Shown in pieces: positions 40,601 through 46,325 of a stretch of DNA of 64,000 nt (positions are counted from its first letter, which is position 1; the number at the start of each line of letters is the position of its first letter). Both the position numbers and the translations under genes were made by a program. A model generated the notes under the pieces. The model made no database searches, was not told where the DNA came from, and saw only the letters and a list, made by a program, of their open reading frames with translations. The DNA is taken from NCBI GenBank assembly GCA_014843695.1, contig CM026400.1:29765563-29829562 (forward strand), given 5' to 3'. The stretch comes from Archivesica marissinica. Its lineage: Eukaryota; Mollusca; Bivalvia; Venerida; Vesicomyidae.

Positions 40601-40989
40601 TGAAATTTGACATTTTCCTGTGGCTCAAAGGCCAGTCTGTTGAAAACTACTGTCTTTTGTGCCAAACTATTTTGGGGGAAAATATAATGGCACTGTATGT
40701 TATAATGGTGACCTATGGAAATTGCAATAGCAGTGTCTGACCTTATAATGGTGGCCTATGGACATTTCAATAGCGGTGTCTGACCAATAGTGGGGTATTA
40801 ATATCGCGAAAACATGTGTCAAACCAGTATTGCATCAGAAATATTGATTCTTTTACATCATACACATAATGATCAACAAGTGAGAATCTATGTAAAATAT
40901 GGAACCATATCAAATGTAAACCATAACATAATTTAGTTGAATAACCTTGTAAACTTTCTGCAACCTCGGCCAACAAAATTTCTGAACAT
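13530..40989 (-). CDS. PMPCA: PMPCA gene, mitochondrial processing peptidase subunit alpha (12 exons, whole locus)
   Basis: Gene-level entry; exons are listed separately. The product is the non-catalytic alpha subunit of the matrix peptidase (M16 family) that binds presequences while the beta subunit cleaves them. Twelve minus-strand exons join with matching phases into about 526 residues, close to the usual length of animal PMPCA. Seen in the frame: an Arg/Phe-rich presequence, the M16 start [11 protein letters not shown] (residues 66-76), HFLEK at 106-110 where the catalytic beta subunit has a zinc-binding HxxEH (so no active site, as expected for alpha), and the glycine-rich loop [14 protein letters not shown] (346-359) that defines alpha subunits. 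Introns are packed with SINEs, MITEs and tandem arrays. Exons 10-11 and 12 have second copies. The promoter and 5'UTR would fall at or inside the gap at 41001-42000. Confidence 0.93.
13763..13977 (-). mobile_element. SINE family A, minus strand
   Basis: Copy of the 5622-5828 element within the duplicated block, with the same B box and tail. Confidence 0.82.
13977..14750. repeat. G-rich ~24-bp minisatellite, about 31 units, in PMPCA intron 11
   Basis: The unit is GGTAGGGTGGGGGACTTACT with GTGGA. In the gene's sense (minus) strand each unit reads CACAGTAAGTCCCC, so it includes a 5' splice-site-like GTAAGT. The frames across it are low-complexity shadows. Confidence 0.95.
15016..15160 (-). CDS. 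PMPCA: PMPCA exon 11, second copy (probable assembly duplicate)
   Basis: Identical to the exon at 17923-18067, including its acceptor and donor. It is the copy nearest the terminal exon at 13530, so in a collapsed assembly this sequence and the other would be one exon. Confidence 0.85.
15195..15412 (-). mobile_element. SINE family D (tRNA-Leu/Ser-like head), copy 1
   Basis: The minus strand starts GGCCTCCGTGGCAGCGTGGT, with GGTTCAAATCCCACTTGGGT as the B box. It lies between PMPCA exons 10 and 11 in the duplicated segment. Confidence 0.75.
15520..15790. repeat. ~90-bp repeat, 3 units, beside PMPCA exon 10 (copy 1)
   Basis: ATTACAGCCATAACTCGGCA and GGTAATAGACACATTGTTTG recur. It is duplicated at 18427-18697. 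Confidence 0.85.
15807..15869 (-). CDS. PMPCA: PMPCA exon 10, second copy (probable assembly duplicate)
   Basis: Base-for-base the same as the exon at 18714-18776, offset by 2907 bases, with the same splice sites. It lies in the duplicated sequence flanking the N gap. If both copies were real, splicing exon 11 (ending in phase 1) into this exon (phase 0) would break the frame. Confidence 0.8.
16015..16292 (-). mobile_element. SINE family C, first copy of the gap-flanking duplicate
   Basis: The minus strand begins GACGGATCTGTAGTCCACTG (A-box side), then GGACTGGTAATCCAGGG. The 35-bp array starts immediately at its tRNA-like end. Confidence 0.83.
16293..16649. repeat. 35-bp array up to the N gap
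   Basis: Ten units of TCTGTAAGATAAATGGTATA plus CCAGTATATGCATAG, cut by the gap. On the gene's sense strand each unit contains TTTATCTTACAG, acceptor-like. Confidence 0.95.
16650..17649. other. Assembly gap (1,000 N)
   Basis: A round-number run of N, so the true size is unknown; it may even be negative given the flanking overlap. Confidence 1.
17923..18067 (-). CDS. PMPCA: PMPCA exon 11 (copy nearer exon 9)
   Basis: The acceptor is GACCCACCAG|GTT and the donor CTTATTG|GTACAG. It has 48 codons plus one base: [19 protein letters not shown], then [16 protein letters not shown]. This is highly conserved PMPCA sequence. An identical copy is at 15016-15160. Confidence 0.92.
18102..18319 (-). mobile_element. 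SINE family D, copy 2
   Basis: Identical to 15195-15412, shifted by 2907 bases. Confidence 0.75.
18714..18776 (-). CDS. PMPCA: PMPCA exon 10 (copy nearer exon 9)
   Basis: The acceptor is CTGATATTGCAG|CTG and the donor CATGAT|GTAGGT. Exactly 21 codons in phase 0: [13 protein letters not shown], then NTAGQIHD. An identical copy at 15807-15869 lies in a ~1.9-kb duplicate on the other side of the N gap. Confidence 0.88.
18922..19199 (-). mobile_element. SINE family C, second copy of the gap-flanking duplicate
   Basis: Identical to 16015-16292, shifted by 2907 bases. Confidence 0.83.
19200..19553. repeat. 35-bp array, second copy
   Basis: The same array as at 16293, here complete with ten units and its right flank CTTTGCTCCACTCAAATAAA. 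Confidence 0.95.
19588..19878. repeat. 17-bp array (GATATGCTAGACCAGAC), about 17 units
   Basis: Near-perfect units with occasional GACGC insertions. Confidence 0.95.
19913..20024 (-). mobile_element. SINE family C, partial
   Basis: The minus strand reads GACGGATCTGTAGTCCAGTG, then GGGATCGCAGGTTCGATCCC; the 3' half is missing. Confidence 0.78.
20113..20279 (+). mobile_element. SINE family B, internally deleted
   Basis: Head shortened to TGGAAGTCGCGTTCGC, GTTCGAGCCCCGCTGGAGCC, then a deletion within the body and the tail AAATAAATTTGTATAAAC. Confidence 0.78.
20574..20751. mobile_element. MITE of the same CAGTCAAACCTGT family
   Basis: The ends are CAGTGAAACCTGTG and GCAGGTTTGACTG, flanked by TA on both sides. 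Confidence 0.8.
20761..20836 (+). mobile_element. SINE family B, 3' tail only
   Basis: GAGAGTGATTAATACAAGTT through AAATTTGTATAAAC; it lies right after the MITE at 20574-20751. Confidence 0.75.
20962..21179 (-). mobile_element. SINE family B, minus strand
   Basis: The minus strand has GAGTTCGAGCCCCGCTGGAG, GCCCTTAGGCAAGG and the shared tail. It forms an inverted pair with the tail fragment at 20761-20836. Confidence 0.83.
21187..21405 (-). mobile_element. SINE family D, truncated head
   Basis: GGTGACTCTCCAGCTTGTTA, GGTGGAGGAACG and TAGAACCACTGAATTTCTGC match the family body. The A-box end is lost. Confidence 0.7.
21500..21590 (-). CDS. PMPCA: PMPCA exon 9
   Basis: The acceptor is TTTGTTGTAG|A and the donor ACCCGG|GTTTGT. 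One base plus 30 codons: [20 protein letters not shown], then [10 protein letters not shown]. This matches the segment after the RLYLNVLN of exon 8. The acceptor and first 31 bases are tandemly repeated upstream to 24571. Two nearest units are 45 bp and in frame, so exon extension into them would keep the reading frame. Confidence 0.93.
21561..24571. repeat. 49-bp exon-edge array from the PMPCA exon 9 acceptor, about 62 units
   Basis: On the gene's sense strand each unit is TTGTTTGTTGTAG, then ATATCACTGGATAGAAAGTG and CTACAGCCAT: the intron end, acceptor AG and first 31 bases of exon 9. The first units next to the exon are 45 bp; most others are 45-49 bp. Some units carry TTGTTTCTTGTAG. Confidence 0.95.
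24875..25165. repeat. ~75-80-bp array, 4 units
   Basis: CTACATCCCCGCGAGGGATT, CGACATTAGAGGAAGATAG and TTCATGTTCAAAATATATAC recur. A reverse-oriented fragment (CCTCGCGGGGACGTAGA) is at 37795-37850 in intron 1. Confidence 0.9.
25402..25727 (+). mobile_element. SINE family B interrupted by about 90 bp, in PMPCA intron 8
   Basis: Head TGGAAGTCGTCGTATCGCAG and body are followed by GAGAGTGATTGGTTTAAACA. An AT-rich insertion at about 25590-25665 splits the tail, which resumes at GAGTGATTGATATAAGTTGT. Confidence 0.8.
25797..26008 (-). CDS. PMPCA: PMPCA exon 8 (glycine-rich loop)
   Basis: The acceptor is ACATTTTTAG|GAA and the donor AATCA|GTAAGT. Seventy codons plus two bases. It contains [19 protein letters not shown] and the diagnostic loop [20 protein letters not shown], which in the family contacts presequences in the MPP cavity. 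This is the strongest single piece of evidence for PMPCA in the window. Confidence 0.98.
26075..26232 (-). mobile_element. SINE family E, partial
   Basis: GGTTTTACACCTGCATCATC, TAACAACACCTTTCCATGGC and GGTTAACCAGTACTTGGATG match the longer copy at 31309. The tRNA-like end is deleted. Confidence 0.7.
26253..26493. mobile_element. Short element with AGGGTTCC inverted ends, in PMPCA intron 7
   Basis: Starts CAGGGTTCCCTCTGTCTGAA and ends GCGGGAACCCT. The flanks share GATTTG. No coding capacity. A second copy is at 28353-28582. Confidence 0.65.
26640..26862 (-). mobile_element. SINE family B, minus strand
   Basis: The minus strand shows TGGAAGTCGTGATAGCGTAG, GAGTTTGAGCCCCACTGGAG, and the complete tail. 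It lies 0.9 kb from the plus-strand copy at 25402. Confidence 0.83.
27491..27667 (-). mobile_element. SINE family A, 5'-truncated, fused to an exon-7 repeat
   Basis: The minus strand shows the tail GAGAGTGATTAATATAAGTT, the body and GGTTCGATCC. It breaks at TTCTCACCAATGCAACCCGG and passes straight into the 154-bp exon-edge repeat. Fragments of it recur in each unit. Confidence 0.82.
27599..28060. repeat. 154-bp exon-edge repeat of PMPCA exon 7 fused to SINE A, 3 units
   Basis: Each unit on the sense strand holds GATGTGATAGATCCGTCGAA, CACTGGAGGCATTGTTAAG|GTAAATG and a SINE A piece (GGTTCGATCC). Donors are at 27685, 27839 and 27993; only the last belongs to a complete exon. Confidence 0.92.
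27993..28271 (-). CDS. PMPCA: PMPCA exon 7
   Basis: The acceptor is TGGTTCCAG|GCT and the donor GTTAAG|GTAAATG. Exactly 93 codons in phase 0. It holds [32 protein letters not shown] and AQYTGGIVK, all recognisable PMPCA segments. The last ~68 bases and the donor recur twice downstream in 154-bp repeat units. Confidence 0.96.
28353..28582. mobile_element. Short element with AGGGTTCC inverted ends, in PMPCA intron 6
   Basis: Starts CAGGGTTCCCTCTGTCTGAA and ends GCAGGAACCCT, with TTGTAG on both flanks. It lies 81 bases upstream of the exon 7 acceptor. Confidence 0.65.
28583..29130. other. PMPCA intron 6 sequence, no feature seen
   Basis: AT-rich; no exon-like frame with splice sites was found. 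Confidence 0.5.
29131..29318. mobile_element. TTAA-type MITE, right end mutated
   Basis: Left TTAACCCATTTCACGC, right TGAAATGGGCTAA. The interior GATCTATGTTGTTTGC is shared with 7647-7892. Confidence 0.75.
29346..29599 (-). mobile_element. SINE family C
   Basis: Contains GTTTATTTATCGTCGCTACC at its far end and GGACTACAGATCTGTCTG at the tRNA-like end. The B-box region is deleted. Confidence 0.8.
29600..30732. other. PMPCA intron 6 sequence, no gene seen
   Basis: Mostly AT-rich. A run of A at 30341-30361 follows GTGAGAGG, possibly an old retroposon tail. Confidence 0.5.
30733..30935. repeat. 17-bp array (GAGAATTGGTAGCGGTC), about 12 units
   Basis: Clear tandem units with AGTGATAGC variants. 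Confidence 0.93.
30940..31162. repeat. ~58-bp array, 4 units, next to the PMPCA exon 6 donor
   Basis: Units contain CTCGGAAATGACTGTACGCT and GTAGTCACTTACATAAGTAC. The sense strand has TTATGTAAGTGACTACAG in each. It begins about 25 bases after the exon 6 donor. Confidence 0.9.
31188..31280 (-). CDS. PMPCA: PMPCA exon 6
   Basis: The acceptor is GATTTTCAG|ATT and the donor TTTGCT|GTAAGTA. Exactly 31 codons in phase 0: [14 protein letters not shown], then [11 protein letters not shown]. It matches the helical region before the second half of the N-terminal M16 domain. The donor is followed within 20 bases by a ~58-bp tandem array (30940-31162). Confidence 0.93.
31309..31557 (-). mobile_element. 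SINE family E (tRNA-derived)
   Basis: The minus strand starts CCTCCGTGGTCGACTGGTTA (A box) and has CACGGGTTCGAGCCCCGC (B box). It lies 29 bases upstream of the PMPCA exon 6 acceptor. Confidence 0.78.
31590..31745 (-). mobile_element. SINE family D, body only
   Basis: GGCGACCCTCAAGTTATTAT, GGTGGAGGAAGACCCTGGGT and GCACCACCGATATTCCAC. The tRNA-like end is replaced by the exon-5 repeat array at 31753. Confidence 0.72.
31753..33060. repeat. 39-bp exon-edge array from the PMPCA exon 5 donor
   Basis: The sense-strand unit is CAGTTATAGACGATACAGAG|GTAAGTACTGTATACAGAC: the last 20 or so bases of exon 5 plus donor. There are 23 simple units (31753-32640), then four composite units that also carry CATTCTGTCTGATGTCGTAT, including the true exon. 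The period is 13 codons and no stop occurs, so the frame stays open for 352 codons. Confidence 0.95.
33016..33118 (-). CDS. PMPCA: PMPCA exon 5
   Basis: The acceptor is GTTTTTATAG|A and the donor ACAGAG|GTAAGT. One base plus 34 codons: [15 protein letters not shown], then [18 protein letters not shown]. This fits the D-T-x-x-YAVSA and LADVV region of PMPCA. The donor shown is the first one after the complete exon, but near-identical donors follow repeatedly down to 31.75 kb, so the true 3' end in mRNA is not certain. Confidence 0.9.
33137..33355. mobile_element. TTAA-type MITE, 5'-truncated, in PMPCA intron 4
   Basis: The right end GTGTTGAAAGGGTTAA is intact. Inside is a GACGGCTCGTCACGAGCCGGC palindromic core (split here: GACGGCTCGT then CACGAGCCGG), as in 8877-9122. 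The left TTAA end is missing. Confidence 0.72.
33731..34175. repeat. 32-bp exon-edge array from the PMPCA exon 4 donor, 14 units
   Basis: The sense-strand unit is GGGATCTGTGATTGTCAGAG then CTCCAG|GTAAGT, the 3' end of exon 4 with its donor. The unit at 34146-34175 is the real exon end. A few units have lost the donor G (CCAGATAAG). Confidence 0.95.
34146..34228 (-). CDS. PMPCA: PMPCA exon 4
   Basis: The acceptor is TGTTTTACAG|AAA and the donor CTCTAG|GTAAGTG. It has 27 codons plus two bases, starting [20 protein letters not shown] and ending ICDCQGS-R across the junction, matching the GGICDC-x-SR stretch of PMPCA. Its last ~25 bases plus donor are the founder of the tandem array that continues to 33731. 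Confidence 0.93.
34633..34866 (+). mobile_element. SINE family B, full length, in PMPCA intron 3
   Basis: TGGAAGTCGTGATAGCGCAG head, GGAGTTCGAGCCCCGCTGG B box, the CTCTCTCCCTCGTGGCGATG body, and the shared tail. Confidence 0.87.
34883..35098 (-). mobile_element. SINE family D
   Basis: The minus strand starts GCCTCCTTGACCGAGTGGTT. The body holds TGGAGGAAGACCCTGGGTGC. Confidence 0.78.
35305..35455. repeat. 26-bp AT-rich array, 6 units
   Basis: Unit TTTAGAATTATATGATATTT plus AAACAT, in PMPCA intron 3. Confidence 0.9.
35911..36060 (-). CDS. PMPCA: PMPCA exon 3 (start of the M16 domain)
   Basis: The acceptor is TTGTTTCAG|GTA and the donor AAC|GTAAGT. Exactly 50 codons in phase 0. The exon contains [20 protein letters not shown], then GSRYE and [14 protein letters not shown] replaces the HxxEH zinc site of catalytic M16 peptidases, which is characteristic of the alpha subunit. 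Confidence 0.96.
36128..36368 (+). mobile_element. SINE family A in PMPCA intron 2
   Basis: TCCGATTAGCGCAGTGGTTA head, GGTTTGATCC B box, and tail ending in AAATAAATAAAGTTTT. Confidence 0.85.
36430..36815 (-). repeat. Interspersed repeat (GAGAAAGCGCGC family), reverse orientation
   Basis: Reverse copy in PMPCA intron 2: TTGTATTTAATGGTCATAG and GCGCGCTTTCTCACGC. It is extended by a short TGTATTTTAACCTATTAA array at about 36655-36735. Confidence 0.78.
36816..37178. other. PMPCA intron 2 sequence, no feature seen
   Basis: Contains a 21-bp direct duplication (GTCATTGGCCTGTAAAGATC) at about 36972-37012 and nothing else recognisable. Confidence 0.5.
37179..37326 (-). CDS. PMPCA: PMPCA exon 2
   Basis: The acceptor is TTGTACTTCAG|G and the donor CAG|GTTTGT. 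One base plus 49 codons. It begins [10 protein letters not shown], which continues the presequence and looks like the region where the presequence is cut. It ends with [15 protein letters not shown], which aligns with the segment just before the M16 domain in PMPCA proteins. Confidence 0.9.
37491..37586 (+). mobile_element. SINE family C, 3' fragment, opposite orientation
   Basis: TCTTCAGGAGGCATCGCTCA, CCGGTAGCGACGATAAATAA and CGTAAAACACAC are the reverse of the other family C ends. Confidence 0.75.
38681..39138. repeat. ~457-bp direct repeat, copy 1, in PMPCA intron 1
   Basis: Starts TCAGACGGTGTTATTGATAT and ends GCAATAGCAGTGTCTGACC. Near-identical to 40287-40743. A more diverged copy precedes it at about 38240-38600. 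Confidence 0.92.
39139..40286. other. PMPCA intron 1 sequence, no gene seen
   Basis: AT-rich sequence between the two 457-bp repeats. Frames are short and without recognisable motifs. Confidence 0.5.
40287..40743. repeat. ~457-bp direct repeat, copy 2, in PMPCA intron 1
   Basis: Only scattered differences from copy 1; its right edge is 203 bases from exon 1. Confidence 0.92.
40946..40989 (-). CDS. PMPCA: PMPCA exon 1 (start codon and mitochondrial presequence)
   Basis: Fourteen codons plus two bases, beginning [14 protein letters not shown]. The peptide is rich in Arg, Lys and Phe with no acidic residue, as expected of a matrix-targeting signal. The exon ends AG|GTTATT in phase 2, exactly what exon 2 needs: AG plus G gives Arg. 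Joining it brings the total to 526 residues, the family's normal length. The donor is weak beyond GT and there is no homology test for so short an exon, so this is an inference from phase, composition and length. It starts 11 bases from the 1-kb N gap, where the promoter presumably lies. Confidence 0.68.
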
Positions 40990-41000
40990 GCGGGTCGCCA

Positions 41001-42000
41001 NNNNNNNNNNNNNNNNNNNNNNNNNNNNNNNNNNNNNNNNNNNNNNNNNNNNNNNNNNNNNNNNNNNNNNNNNNNNNNNNNNNNNNNNNNNNNNNNNNNN
41101 NNNNNNNNNNNNNNNNNNNNNNNNNNNNNNNNNNNNNNNNNNNNNNNNNNNNNNNNNNNNNNNNNNNNNNNNNNNNNNNNNNNNNNNNNNNNNNNNNNNN
41201 NNNNNNNNNNNNNNNNNNNNNNNNNNNNNNNNNNNNNNNNNNNNNNNNNNNNNNNNNNNNNNNNNNNNNNNNNNNNNNNNNNNNNNNNNNNNNNNNNNNN
41301 NNNNNNNNNNNNNNNNNNNNNNNNNNNNNNNNNNNNNNNNNNNNNNNNNNNNNNNNNNNNNNNNNNNNNNNNNNNNNNNNNNNNNNNNNNNNNNNNNNNN
41401 NNNNNNNNNNNNNNNNNNNNNNNNNNNNNNNNNNNNNNNNNNNNNNNNNNNNNNNNNNNNNNNNNNNNNNNNNNNNNNNNNNNNNNNNNNNNNNNNNNNN
41501 NNNNNNNNNNNNNNNNNNNNNNNNNNNNNNNNNNNNNNNNNNNNNNNNNNNNNNNNNNNNNNNNNNNNNNNNNNNNNNNNNNNNNNNNNNNNNNNNNNNN
41601 NNNNNNNNNNNNNNNNNNNNNNNNNNNNNNNNNNNNNNNNNNNNNNNNNNNNNNNNNNNNNNNNNNNNNNNNNNNNNNNNNNNNNNNNNNNNNNNNNNNN
41701 NNNNNNNNNNNNNNNNNNNNNNNNNNNNNNNNNNNNNNNNNNNNNNNNNNNNNNNNNNNNNNNNNNNNNNNNNNNNNNNNNNNNNNNNNNNNNNNNNNNN
41801 NNNNNNNNNNNNNNNNNNNNNNNNNNNNNNNNNNNNNNNNNNNNNNNNNNNNNNNNNNNNNNNNNNNNNNNNNNNNNNNNNNNNNNNNNNNNNNNNNNNN
41901 NNNNNNNNNNNNNNNNNNNNNNNNNNNNNNNNNNNNNNNNNNNNNNNNNNNNNNNNNNNNNNNNNNNNNNNNNNNNNNNNNNNNNNNNNNNNNNNNNNNN
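41001..42000. other. Assembly gap (1,000 N)
   Basis: A round-number run of N between PMPCA exon 1 and the retrotransposon 3' end. The PMPCA promoter probably lies here. Confidence 1.
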
Positions 42001-45000
42001 CAAACAACCTGGAGAGATATGGGAACCTTGTCTGAGCTTAATAACTGCAAATGTCCTCTAAATTTTGTCGGACATCTGACAGTCTAGAATGTACGTTTCC
42101 AGAGCTTTATATACTGAGGTGCGGACAGCCTTGCTGCGGCTGAGAATGTTCTCAATTGAGAAAGTTTTACCAACCCCGGCAATTGCGGCCCGCAAGACAG
42201 CCCGATGAGTCTCGTGGTCGCGACAGTCCAGCAGAAAATGTTCAGTAGTGTATCTGACAACGCACTTGGGACAAACTGGATTTAGATTAAGTATATGTTG
42301 GCCACGGTTGCCTGCCAACAGGTTTGTCCCAAGTCTCAGCCGAGTGATGCACTTATCTATTCTTAAAGACTTAGAATATTGCACCGGACGGCTGAACCCC
42401 ACGGAGCTCCTTTTGTAGGTTTGTTTGAAAGGCCTATCCAGGAGTGAGCGGCCCCAACGTAGATTTGCTTGGGCCTTAACAATGGAGCAGATCTCCGTGG
42501 GTGCGAGCCTTACACTATTCTCCACATTAGTGTGCTCCAGGCCAGACTTGGCAGCCCTGTCCGCCAGCTTGTTTCCAGTGATGCCAATATGTGCTGGACA
42601 CCATGCTATGGTAACCTTGAGGTTTTGGTTCAAGCCCTCATTGTATAACTTGACTATATCAGTAATTAGATCTGGTCTAGACTTACTATTCCTTGATTGT
42701 AAGGAGACCAGTGATGAGAGTGAATCAGATAATATCACATTTTTCTATGAATTATTATCTACTATCCAGCACATTGCTTTCTTAATTGCAATTAGCTCAG
42801 CCGTATAGATGGATGCCTTATCGGTTAACCTTTCTACATATTCACATTGTAGGGATGGAATGACTACGGCTGCAGCTACCTTGCCAGAGTCGGGGCATTT
42901 TGATCCATCTGTATATATTTTTAGGTGTTGACTGTAATTTTCCTCTATGTGGCATAGAACTTCCAATCTAGCGAGGTGAATTAGATCGGTTTTCTTCACT
43001 TTTTCTGATAAAGATATATCTATCACTGGATCTGACTGTGTCCAGGGCGGTATCGAGTCAGGCCTGAAGTCTGCCACTTGGACACCCTCGAGACCGAACC
43101 CAGCCTCAAGTTCCTGGACATAGGCTCCGAAAGGGAGTGGTTTGTCACTGAATTGGGCCTTGCGGTAGTATCCGGTCCCGTAGATCACGTTCACGGGGTT
43201 GTCATCTTTTCTTGTTTGGGCCCTGGCCCAATATTTAACGCATTGAGCCTGGCGTCGGATCTCCAAAGGCTCAATCCCTGACTCAATTTCAAGCATATAA
43301 CTCGGGGTTGTGGGAAGGGCTCTCAGAGCTAGTCTCAGGGCGGAATTCTGTAACCTGTCTAGAGATTTGAGATGAGTGGGGCATGCACTAAAATAGATTT
43401 GTGCACCATAATCTATTTTTGAACGTATTAAAGACATATACAGTAGCAAGAGGCTTTTTTTGTCTGAACCAAAATCTGTGCCACTTAGCATACGCATAAC
43501 CTGAATGTCTTTTTGGCACCTTGTGACTAAGATCTTTAATGTGTTGTGCGAATGAGAGCTTACGGTCCAAAAGCATGCCTAAAAAACGCACAACTTTCTC
43601 AAATTTAATTTGTGTGCCGCCTAAATTTACGTTCAAACTGTGCTGTTGTAAATTTCCAGAAAAGCTCTGAGATACTGGAAGCAAGATCCTGTTATTCCAT
43701 GTTCTCTTAGTTTGTGAAGAACCCCAAAGTGCCAGGTTAGGTCGAAAGCGGCCTGAAGGTCTTGAAAGATTGCCAGCACTGATCGATGTCGGTTTTTAGC
43801 TGCGAGCACGTCATGCTGGAGCCGAGCAAGTTGGTCTAAAGTGCTCCTACCCTTTCGAAAGCCAGACTGAAAGGGACTGATAATCTTTTTGGTTTCTATA
43901 AAGTGTTCTAAACGTTCCTTAACCATCCCCTCAGGCAATTTCCCCTGAGTGAGATGTAAGGCTAATAGGCCTATAAGATTTTGGATCAATTTTGTCTTTT
44001 CCTGGTTTTGGGATAGGAATAACACAAGCTTCCCTCCAGACTAATGGATAGGCCCCATCCCTCCACACCTGGTTGAACAAGTTCAACCAGATTTTCAAGG
44101 CCGTGTCTGGCATATGCTTGAACATCTGGTAAGATATTTTATCTGGCCCCGCGGAGGAATTACTCCTGCTATCTATACATTTCTTGAGTTCCGAAAGAGT
44201 AAAAGGTAAGTTTAAAGGAATATTTTGTTCCCCCGGCTCTTGTAGAATTTGATTATTTTGTTCCTCAAATTATTTTGAAATTTTAGAGTTTCTGGTAGAA
44301 AGAACACTTGAGTCACTAGAGACTTTGGAATAGTGTTTTACCAGCATTTGAGCCTTTTCAAAGGGAGTTTTAGCTAATGATTCTCCTACTTTAATTAAAG
44401 GTATAGGGCCTGATTTTTTCCCTTTTATTCTGCTTTTATTATCAAACATAACTGATTCACAGAATTCCTGCCAGTTTGCTGTTTTAGCATTTAAAATTGT
44501 CGTTTTGGCTAGTTTTTCCGCCATTTTTAAATTATCTAGGTTGACCGGGCAGGTATTTCGTTTGACCTGATTGAGTGCTGTTTTACGGCCCTTTACCGCA
44601 TTATTGCAGGCATCATTCCACCACGGAACCTTTTTGTGTTTTAATGACTTACCAGAAGAGACAGTGAAAGCCTGTTCAGCCACGTGTAGAAACCCGATAT
44701 TTAAGTTTTCTGTGAAGGCATTTATATCTAAAGAGTAGACTTCCTCGAGGCTGATCTCCCTACATAACTGGTTAAATTTGGCCCAGTCAGCCTTATCATA
44801 GTTGAATATAGTATTGGACTGATTTTTTTTGTGGCTCAGAGTTATTTAGTCCAATAGTAATGATTTGTGGGAAGTGGTCAGAGCCCCAATTGTCTGAGTA
44901 CACTCCCCATTCTGCAATGACCTAGAGGTTAGGGGAAGCGATAGTAAGGTCTATTGAAGAGTAGGTACCATGCGCTTTATTTATTCGTGTACTTGACCCA

Positions 45001-46046
45001 TCATTTAGCAATATTAGATTGTTCTCATCTATCCACTGCCAAACTTCCCTTCCTTGACGGTTCGTGTACCGGGAACCCCAGATCTCGTGATGAGCGTTGA
45101 AGTCACCGGTTATGACACACGATTTAAGGTTACTTTTATCTAAAAAGGAGCTAATGGTTTTAAGAGATTCCATATTGATACCTCTTGAGTAAAGATTGAC
45201 CAAATAGAAGGAAGATCTTTCTAAATGTACTGAATAGTTGTAGTTCTATTAGAGTGTTCCTTTTTGTATCCTTGGGGTTGTCTATGTTAATGGTTTCATA
45301 ATTTATGTTGTTTTTTAATTAAGTTATCATGCCTCCAGCACCTCCTTGTAAGGAGTGATATTTTTATTTTCATGGAAGTATCCAGGAATAGAACGAATAA
45401 AATTCTCTTTAAATTTAGTCTCCTGGATACAGATTATGTTAGTACTTAGATTTTGATTAGGGATGGGACTGAATATTCGAATATCCGAATATCCGAATAC
45501 CTGACCGAATATTCGAATCCTATTTCGGTATTCGAATACCAAAAAATAAAATAATTCTATTTTCAATTTTTGTTTTAATATTTGTCATTTCTAGTTATTT
45601 CAATCTATAAAGTACACTGATTCACACCTCCTCGTGTGTTTGTTTAAGTGCGAAAACCTGTTCCCAATCTCGCGCGCCCTCGGGCGTCTCGACACTTTGT
45701 ACAAGGTGTTGTTATAGAAGCTTAGCTTCAAACAACTTTTAATGGGGAAATTATGCAAATCGACCAGTACCTTATTTAAATAAAATGATCAATATGGTCC
45801 CAATATGGTCACTAAAACGAAAAACAATGCTAATTGCCTCTTTGTGAACAACATACCATTTCAAAGTGAGACACCGACGAATAAAACGGAAAATGTCATT
45901 GGATGTTTTGTAACTAATTATTTACTCAATAATATTGAGTCAATCTTCATTTTTACACCAATTTGTATATATAGAAATAAAAATGTGAAACTTTCTCATT
46001 TATTGTCATTCTGTCTGATAATTATAACTACTATTCAAAATTCATC

Positions 46047-46283
46047 ATGCCTCCGCGTCAGCCATCAGCTGTATGGAAATTCTTCACGCGCTCTGCCGAC
46101 AAGACTTCCGCTACATGCCAACTATGCAACGACAAGTTTGCGTACACGCCTGGCGGAACGACGTCAAACCTCAACAACCATTTACGGAACAAACATCCCT
46201 CAGCCGATATGTCGGAGTCTAAGAAACAAGTGTCAATGAGTGCCTACGTCAGTACACCTAAGAAAACATTGATGGGCAAGTGA
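46047..46283 (+). pseudogene. BED zinc-finger fragment of a hAT transposase
   Basis: 78 codons. MPPRQPSAVWKFFT, then CQLC (Cys24, Cys27) and HLRNKH (His45, His50) form a BED-type finger, the N-terminal DNA-binding module of hAT transposases and ZBED proteins. The frame then runs into a SINE-like tail (TGGGCAAGTGATTTGGAGTC) and stops. No dimerisation or catalytic region follows, so it is truncated. Confidence 0.82.
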
Positions 46284-46325
46284 TTTGGAGTCAACGACCG
46301 TAACCACTCGGCGACGGAGGCCCCA
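46273..46325 (-). mobile_element. SINE family D fragment inside the hAT remnant
   Basis: On the minus strand it reads GCCTCCGTCGCCGAGTGGTT, the tRNA-like head of family D. It is joined directly to the BED frame, suggesting that insertion or deletion replaced the rest of the transposase. Confidence 0.65.
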
